DNA of 64,000 bases from Angelakisella massiliensis (GTDB lineage: Bacteria > Bacillota > Clostridia > Oscillospirales > Ruminococcaceae): assembly GCF_900104675.1 (NCBI RefSeq), contig NZ_LT629945.1:2899668-2963667 (forward strand). Direction: 5' to 3'. This document shows, piece after piece, positions 59,365-64,000 of this stretch. Under the pieces are notes generated by a model. The model made no database searches. It saw only the letters and a program-made list of their open reading frames with translations, and had not been told where the DNA came from. Numbering within the stretch: the first letter of the stretch is position 1; the number at the start of each line of letters is the position of its first letter. The position numbers and the translations under genes were made by a program.

Positions 59365-60318
59365 ATGGACAGACTTTACCTGGTCATCCCCTGCTATAAC
59401 GAAGAAGAGGTGCTGCCGGAAACATCCCGCAGGCTGGAGGCAAAGCTGAAAGAACTGATTGGAGCCGGACAGATCTCCCAGGACAGCCGGATTCTTTTTG
59501 TGGATGACGGTTCCAAAGACCGCACCTGGGAACTGATCACAGCCCTCCACCAAACAAACCCTATGATGGAGGGACTGAAGCTTGCCCATAACCGGGGCCA
59601 TCAGAATGCCTTGCTGGCCGGCCTCATGACAGCAAAGGACAGAGCCGATATGGTCATCTCCATGGATGCTGACCTGCAGGATGATATCGGGGCTGTAAAC
59701 GCTATGGTGGCCCAATACCACCAGGGATGTGATATTGTATACGGTGTTCGCAGCGACAGGGCTACCGATACCGCTTTCAAGCGGGGAACCGCTCAGGCGT
59801 TCTACCGCATCATGTCCTTTCTCGGGGCTGATATGGTGTATAATCACGCAGACTACCGCCTGATGAGCCGCCGTGCTCTGGAGGGACTGGCTGAATATCG
59901 GGAAGTCAACCTGTTCTTACGGGGAATCGTTCCCATGATCGGCTACAAAACAGCCACCGTGGAATACAGCCGCGGAGAGCGCTTTGCGGGAGAATCCAAA
60001 TATCCCCTGTCCAAAATGATTAATTTCGCCCTGGACGGCATCACTTCCCTTTCGGTCAAACCCATTCGCTTCATCACGCTGCTGGGCTTTCTGATTTTTT
60101 CCGCCAGCATCCTGATGCTTGTGTATTTTCTGGCTGTACATTTTCTGGGGCACACAGTTCCTGGTTGGACTTCCATTGTGGTTTCCGTATGGGCCATCGG
60201 CGGCCTTCAGCTTCTGTCCATTGGGGTAATCGGGGAATACCTGGGTAAAATTTATCTGGAAACCAAGGCCCGTCCCCGTTATCGCATTGAAACCCTGCTG
60301 ACCCACGACCCGCAATAA
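59365..60318 (+). CDS. Family 2 glycosyltransferase (polyprenyl-phosphate type, GtrB/DPM1-like)
   Basis: A 317-residue membrane enzyme. The GT-A domain has LVIPCYNEEEVLPE near 6-19, LFVDDGSKDRTWE, and ISMDADLQDD (the DxD metal site). Two C-terminal helices follow (about 230-252 and 265-290). This layout fits enzymes that load a sugar such as glucose onto undecaprenyl phosphate for wall or glycolipid decoration. Donor unknown. The flavin reductase gene follows after 74 bases. Confidence 0.92.
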   Translation: MDRLYLVIPCYNEEEVLPETSRRLEAKLKELIGAGQISQDSRILFVDDGSKDRTWELITALHQTNPMMEGLKLAHNRGHQNALLAGLMTAKDRADMVISMDADLQDDIGAVNAMVAQYHQGCDIVYGVRSDRATDTAFKRGTAQAFYRIMSFLGADMVYNHADYRLMSRRALEGLAEYREVNLFLRGIVPMIGYKTATVEYSRGERFAGESKYPLSKMINFALDGITSLSVKPIRFITLLGFLIFSASILMLVYFLAVHFLGHTVPGWTSIVVSVWAIGGLQLLSIGVIGEYLGKIYLETKARPRYRIETLLTHDPQ

Positions 60319-60392
60319 ACCATGTGATAACCAGGCGTATTTGAAGCATACAAATAAATTGGTTTTCAATTAAAGGGAGGAGGCCTTTTACT

Positions 60393-60908
60393 ATGGAACA
60401 ATGGAATATCATTCAGCCTGAACAACTGGAGCGTTCCCCTTTTCAAATGATCGGAAAGGACTGGATGCTCATCACTGCTGAAAAAGAAGGCAAAGTCAAC
60501 ACCATGACCGCCAGCTGGGGCGGCATGGGGGTCTTATGGCGTCGAAATGTGGTTTTTGTATTTGTCCGCCATTCCCGTCATACCTACGGATTTCTGGAAG
60601 CTGCCGATGGCTTTTCCTGCACCTTTTATCCCGAACAATACCGGCAAGCCCTTTCCTACTGCGGAACAGTTTCCGGAAGAGACGAGGACAAAATCGCCCA
60701 CTGCGGTTTCACAGTGGATCACGCCCACGGGGTTCCCTTTTTCCAGCAGGCCAATACCGTCATCATCTGCAAAAAAATCTATTCACAGCAGATAGAAGCA
60801 AAGGACTTCATAGATTCTCAGATCCTCTCACAATGTTATGAAGGAAACGCCGGCGACCTGCACCGGATGTATGTGGGAGAAATCGTGGAAATCCGCAGTA
60901 AAAATTGA
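60393..60908 (+). CDS. Flavin reductase-like FMN-binding protein
   Basis: A 171-residue protein of the flavin reductase family (split beta-barrel). It shows VNTMTASWGGMGVLWRRNVV and RHTYGFLEAADGFSC, the FMN-binding strands of the group. GGGAGGAGG precedes the start. It probably binds FMN and reduces an unknown partner. A good terminator follows, so it may form a two-gene unit with the glycosyltransferase. Confidence 0.87.
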   Translation: MEQWNIIQPEQLERSPFQMIGKDWMLITAEKEGKVNTMTASWGGMGVLWRRNVVFVFVRHSRHTYGFLEAADGFSCTFYPEQYRQALSYCGTVSGRDEDKIAHCGFTVDHAHGVPFFQQANTVIICKKIYSQQIEAKDFIDSQILSQCYEGNAGDLHRMYVGEIVEIRSKN

Positions 60909-60921
60909 TGAAAAAACCTTC

Positions 60922-60957
60922 AGCGGCTCAGGATCCTCCTGGGTCGCTTTCTTTTCC
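60922..60957 (+). terminator. Rho-independent terminator
   Basis: AGCGGCTCAGGA pairs along 12 positions with TCCTGGGTCGCT (two G-T pairs), followed by TTCTTTTCCC. Confidence 0.85.
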
Positions 60958-61032
60958 CATAAAAGATTTCTCTTCTCCCCTTGCATTCAGCATCAATTTA
61001 TGGTATGGTAATGGTCAGATTATTTCCATTAT

Positions 61033-61072
61033 GGAGATGTACCCAAGTGGTTGAAGGGTCCGCACTCGAAAT
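61033..61072 (+). pseudogene. Truncated tRNA-Ser 5' half
   Basis: Forty bases matching the intact tRNA-Ser (61494-61533) at 39 positions, from the acceptor strand through the anticodon loop, then abruptly switching to unrelated sequence after TCGAAAT. The only difference is T for C in the D-stem. It looks like the left scar of a site-specific integration in the anticodon loop. Confidence 0.8.
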
Positions 61073-61526
61073 CATGTTTCCACTTTGGAAGTCCAAACTG
61101 CCGAAAAGCCAGTAACCATGCGGGTTTGCGGGCAAGTTCAAATCGTGAATTGGGGTCTGTTCTATCCTGTTGTTCTTCCCAATTTCCACGGCTTGAATTT
61201 TGCGGGAAAATGGCTATAATGAGAGCAGCCATCTGACGGCCACTTTGAGAGGTGTATTTTGGGGTTCCGTAGTTACCGCTATCGTCCCTGATTTACCGTC
61301 ATCATCCAAGTTGGTGTAATGATTCGAAATCAGGTTTCCTATGCGGAGTGCCAAACGGCTGAAACCCTTGGAACCATGCGGGTTCCAGCCGAGTTCAAAT
61401 TGAATAATGTTGCTTGTTCTATCCTGTTGTTCTTCCCGATTTCCACCGGCTGAATTGGTCGGCGGGTCGGGACCAGGGATATAACATAAATTTGGAGATG
61501 TACCCAAGCGGTTGAAGGGTCCGCAC
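61066..61526 (+). repeat. Two diverged repeat units, each starting with TCGAAATCA
   Basis: Unit 1 (61066-61323) and unit 2 (61324-61526) share TCGAAATCA, AACCATGCGGGTT, GTTCAAAT and an exact 23-base block (61158-61180 and 61415-61437) at the same relative positions (offset about 258). The next TCGAAAT, at 61527, is the anticodon loop of the living tRNA. They may be remains of earlier integrated elements. Confidence 0.7.
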
Positions 61527-61587
61527 TCGAAATGCGGTAGGTCGGCTCAAAACCGGCGCGAGAGTTCGAATCTCTCCATCTCCGCCA
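61494..61587 (+). tRNA. tRNA-Ser (CGA anticodon)
   Basis: Acceptor GGAGATG pairs with CATCTCC, discriminator G, encoded CCA. Anticodon arm CCGCACTCGAAATGCGG has anticodon CGA. The long variable arm marks class II, and the T-arm is GAGAGTTCGAATCTCTC. 94 bases including CCA. Confidence 0.96.
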
Positions 61588-61588
61588 T

Positions 61589-61629
61589 GAGGTCTGCCAG
61601 CGAAAAGCTGGTAGACCTCTTTCCTTTTT
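61589..61629 (+). terminator. Terminator of the tRNA-Ser gene
   Basis: GAGGTCTGCCAGC and GCTGGTAGACCTC form a 13-position stem (one mismatch) with loop GAAAA, followed by TTTCCTTTTT. It ends at the integrase stop. Confidence 0.92.
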
Positions 61630-62914
61630 ATGGAGAAACCGCCGATAGGTTTTGCAGCATGGGCGCCACAATGTCCTGCTCAATGGCTGCGGCGGATTGT
61701 TTTTTCGTGGCATATTGCAGATGCCCGTAAATATCCACCGTTGTTGAGATCTCACTGTGTCCCAGCCACTCCTTTACCTGTTCCATCGGAACACCGTTAG
61801 CCAGCAAAAGCGAGGCACAGGTATGGCGAAGATCGTGGAAACGAATGTGCCGTAAATTGTTCTTGGCAAGCAACTTCCCAAAGGTCGAGGACACATAGTT
61901 GGGTTTAATAAGATTACCGATCACATCGACACAGACATATCCCAGATATTCTTTGTTGTAGGAACGCCCGCACAGCTTGCGATTTTCTTCCTGCTGTTTC
62001 TTGGCCTCCAGCAACCGCTCTTTCAAAAAAGGAATCAATGGATAAGTCCGCAGACTGGATTTGTTTTTTGCCTTGTCCTTCTTAATCGTGACCCGTTCTC
62101 CCTTTACATTGCAAGTTGTTACCGTATGCCGGATGGAGAAACAGTTATGGTTGAAGTCAAAGGCACTCCATTTCAGACCGATAACCTCACTGCGGCGCAG
62201 GCCGTAAAAAGCAGTCAGAAGAACTACCAACTCGATCTTATGCCCCTTGATGACTTCAAACAGATTCAAGACTTCCGAATCCAGGTAGTAGTCACCTTTG
62301 AAGGGTTCAGGCTTGGAAATGATAATCCGGTCAGCCGGATTGCTTGGGATCAGATTTTTGTCAACCGCATAATTCAACGCCCCATGAATCAGAGCGTGGT
62401 AATGTTTAACGGTGGTCGGCTTGACCCGTTCCAATTCTTTCTCATAAAAAGCGAGAATATCTTGTTTGGTAAGGTCACAAAGGGCGACAGGATGCTCTCG
62501 GAAATACGGGGCGATGGGGTTGTTAAGCTGCTGTTCATATCCCGAATAGGTCGAGAGTTCGATGGGCTTGCTGTCCATCACCCGTCCGGTAGCAGACTTG
62601 TACTTGTGCTCAAGCCACTGATACAGGAAATCCACAAAGGAAATCTCTGCGGATGACGGGCCAGACGGAGAAGCCGACTGCTGTGAGGCCGTAGCCTCCT
62701 GAAGCAGCTTTTCCGTCCATTCCTTTCGGATGGTGGGAAGCATATTGTTTGCCCAGGTCTTGTTGCCCTTGGCTTTCTTATGGGTGGGAATCCATTTGGG
62801 CTTTCTCTTACCGTTCTCATCGGTAAGGTTTAGAACCCAATAGAGATACCCTTTTTTCTCGGCCACATGGCCGGAGATTAGTTTGCTGTTTTCTTGCAGG
62901 TGTACCGCTGGCAT
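61628..62914 (-). CDS. int: Tyrosine recombinase (integrase)
   Basis: A 428-residue phage/ICE-type integrase. It has an N-terminal AP2-like DNA-binding part (about 15-75), a SAM-like core-binding domain (about 95-195) and a catalytic domain. Catalytic residues: Arg in GLRRSEVIGL, His-x-x-Arg in HDLRHTCASLL, His in WLGHSEIS and the Tyr in VDIYGHL. ATG 62914 follows AAGGAGG; a GTG at 62950 is less likely. It faces the tRNA-Ser gene, the likely attachment site. Confidence 0.95.
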   Translation of the reverse strand: MPAVHLQENSKLISGHVAEKKGYLYWVLNLTDENGKRKPKWIPTHKKAKGNKTWANNMLPTIRKEWTEKLLQEATASQQSASPSGPSSAEISFVDFLYQWLEHKYKSATGRVMDSKPIELSTYSGYEQQLNNPIAPYFREHPVALCDLTKQDILAFYEKELERVKPTTVKHYHALIHGALNYAVDKNLIPSNPADRIIISKPEPFKGDYYLDSEVLNLFEVIKGHKIELVVLLTAFYGLRRSEVIGLKWSAFDFNHNCFSIRHTVTTCNVKGERVTIKKDKAKNKSSLRTYPLIPFLKERLLEAKKQQEENRKLCGRSYNKEYLGYVCVDVIGNLIKPNYVSSTFGKLLAKNNLRHIRFHDLRHTCASLLLANGVPMEQVKEWLGHSEISTTVDIYGHLQYATKKQSAAAIEQDIVAPMLQNLSAVSP

Positions 62915-63061
62915 ACTGATCTGTTCCTCCTTTTGCGGTATTGAGTTCACCTACCAATGACACCTTTATTGTATCATCGGACAGAACAAAACTCCAGGTA
63001 AATCCGCGTCAGAATTGTTAACTTTCTGCGTCTATCCGGTGAAGATCGACATCATAGCCTG

Positions 63062-63304
63062 CTACTCCGCCAAAGTGGAGCAGGTAATTTTCAAATAGCG
63101 AAGAATGTGGGCTTTAGGGATGCGGTAAGCCCGTCCAATTTTCAGGTACTCAATTTTCCCGTCTTTAAGTAACTTGTACCCGGTTTTTGTACTGACGCCA
63201 AGCGCCTCACACATTTGGCCAATGTCCATCACATCCGGGTAGTCTTTTAACATCAATCGGTAGGCATCTCTGGGAGAGAGTAGGCCGCCGTCATTTTCAT
63301 ACAT
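63062..63304 (-). CDS. Excisionase-like MerR/HTH DNA-binding protein
   Basis: An 80-residue protein with a winged-helix DNA-binding motif: MDIGQMCEALGVSTKTGYKLLKDG followed by IEYLKIGRAYRIPKAHILRYL, the HTH_17/excisionase pattern. It should bend DNA and help the integrase excise the element. Its start overlaps the toxin-like gene end by 8 bases. AAGGAGG precedes ATG 63304. Confidence 0.88.
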   Translation of the reverse strand: MYENDGGLLSPRDAYRLMLKDYPDVMDIGQMCEALGVSTKTGYKLLKDGKIEYLKIGRAYRIPKAHILRYLKITCSTLAE

Positions 63305-63674
63305 TTTGAGTCCTCCTTTCGTTGGGGTATCCTATGCCAATGCTGATTGCCAGGGCTGCATCTACCTCCAGCATTTTTTCTTTGCTGATACGCCCAATGT
63401 AACCACGGAGCCGCTTCCGGTCTATTGTCCGCAGTTGTTCCAACAGAAGCAGAGAGGTAGGCGCAAGCCCCGGCACATTCTCAAGTAGGATATGGGTAGG
63501 CAGACTGTTCTTCGCTTTTCTACTGGTGATGGCTGCCGCAACAACGGTAGGACTAAAGTGATTCCCCACATCATTTTGGATAACAAGGACTGGGCGGATG
63601 CCGCCTTGCTCGGAGCCGACCACCGGGTTCAGGTCTGCATAGAACAGATCGCCACGCCGGATAGCCTTTCGCAT
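63297..63674 (-). CDS. MazF/PemK-family endoribonuclease toxin-like protein
   Basis: A 125-residue protein with the MazF opening IRRGDLFYADLNPVVGSEQGGIRPVLVIQND and the TVVAAAITSRKAK strand, then LLEQLRTIDRKRL. All conserved blocks of the family are present, so it should be an mRNA interferase. No MazE-like antitoxin lies directly upstream; the overlapping downstream gene encodes the Xis-like protein. GGAGGT precedes ATG 63674. Confidence 0.9.
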   Translation of the reverse strand: MRKAIRRGDLFYADLNPVVGSEQGGIRPVLVIQNDVGNHFSPTVVAAAITSRKAKNSLPTHILLENVPGLAPTSLLLLEQLRTIDRKRLRGYIGRISKEKMLEVDAALAISIGIGYPNERRTQNV

Positions 63675-63700
63675 AAGCTGACCTCCTGAATATTAAGTAA

Positions 63701-63742
63701 GCCGGAAATAGGGCAGGCCATAAGACCTGCCCCATTTCCGGC
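63701..63742. repeat. Long inverted repeat upstream of the mazF-like gene
   Basis: GCCGGAAATAGGGCAGG pairs with CCTGCCCCATTTCCGGC (17 positions, one mismatch, 8-base loop). Only weak T-runs follow on either strand. It could be a terminator for an upstream minus-strand gene or an operator/attenuator for the toxin-like gene. Confidence 0.6.
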
Positions 63743-64000
63743 GAAATACTAAATCCGATTTGTTTTCTTTCTATGTGCCATTTGTCCTTGACACCCCGCA
63801 CATATTGGGAAGTCATCAGTGACCGGCAGCGAACCGGCCCACGGGAATCTCACCCCTCCGAGGATCTCTCCGAGCTGCCCCCATTGTGTGAACTGTGGCT
63901 GGACAGGAGTACCATTATACCCCTTTTCGGTCATGGCCGCGCCAGGTGCTACCCGGTTTTTACAGGCTGCCGTTACTCGCTCATACGGGACAGGATTGTA
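63743..64000 (-). other. Element interior, no confident gene
   Basis: A 61-codon minus-strand reading frame (63749-63934, starting MTEKGYNGTPVQPQF and ending with CAGCQGQMAHRKKTNRI) is possible but lacks a ribosome site, so I do not call it. GTATAATGG occurs inside that frame. Confidence 0.3.

Larger units (their letters stand above)
61588..64000 (-). mobile_element. Left end of an integrative element at tRNA-Ser (runs out of window)
   Basis: Integrase next to the tRNA 3' side, then an excisionase-like gene and a MazF-like gene, all on the minus strand. This is a usual gene order at an element end. The left boundary lies in the tRNA, near its 3' end or at TCGAAAT; the right end is not in the window, so whether it is a prophage, ICE or IME is open. 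Confidence 0.75.

Noticed and set aside
63749-63934. 61-codon frame at the right edge
   Set aside because: No ribosome site and no known domain; cannot be supported from this sequence.

Overview
The window looks like chromosomal DNA from a gut-type anaerobic Firmicute of class Clostridia, probably Oscillospiraceae and Flavonifractor-like. The genus is a guess. The grounds are high-GC codon use, Shine-Dalgarno-led genes, sigma-A promoters, a Clostridia-type Flp/Tad locus with a DUF5702-like protein, ThyX, a membrane pyrophosphatase and a tryptophan T-box.

Left part (1-13.8 kb): the 5' part of a K+-dependent membrane pyrophosphatase gene lies opposite endonuclease III. A U32 peptidase/tRNA hydroxylase gene and a 34-codon Cys-rich microprotein follow. 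Next comes a minus-strand housekeeping run (pcrA, thyX, tmk, a DUF2156 gene, a GNAT gene, a 5-formyl-THF cyclo-ligase gene), then mscS, a RimJ-like acetyltransferase and a small unknown gene.

Centre (14.06-40.1 kb): about 26 kb of minus-strand genes joins a complete Tad pilus machine to eukaryote-like phospho-signalling. An upstream operon, with a TTGAAA-N17-TATAAT promoter, encodes a transmembrane Ser/Thr kinase with a TPR ectodomain, a 47-residue membrane peptide, zinc-ribbon proteins, a TPR/VWA membrane protein and a TPR/RCC1-like protein, and ends at a good terminator. A second operon, with the same type of promoter, starts with three paralogous TPR lipoproteins. It continues with TadZ/CpaE, CpaF, TadB, TadC, Flp, TadE, a DUF5702-like protein, a second pseudopilin, two A24 prepilin peptidases, an FHA protein, a PP2C phosphatase, a second TPR kinase and a small membrane protein. 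Two membrane proteins, one per operon, carry repeated Thr-x-x-Leu/Met motifs (eight and six copies) in predicted cytoplasmic tails. These fit the pThr+3 preference of FHA domains, so I propose they are multivalent kinase substrates and FHA docking sites that couple cell-surface sensing to pilus assembly. This is the most novel system in the window.

Right part (40.3-60.9 kb): purine nucleoside phosphorylase; a metal/siderophore-type ABC operon led by a methyltransferase gene; an alpha/beta hydrolase; an orphan citrate lyase ligase (citC) opposite a LysR regulator; an SSAT-like acetyltransferase; a tryptophan T-box and trpXYZ-type transporter; an UPF0173 hydrolase; a threonine aldolase; ApbE; an intact IS5-family element; a family 2 glycosyltransferase; and a flavin reductase-like protein.

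Right end (61.0-64.0 kb): a tRNA-Ser(CGA) gene preceded by a duplicated tRNA 5' half and two diverged repeat units that look like integration scars. The left end of an integrative element follows (tyrosine integrase, excisionase-like protein, MazF-like toxin) and runs out of the window. A diverged intergenic repeat family has three copies (about 2.6, 45.8 and 54.6 kb).
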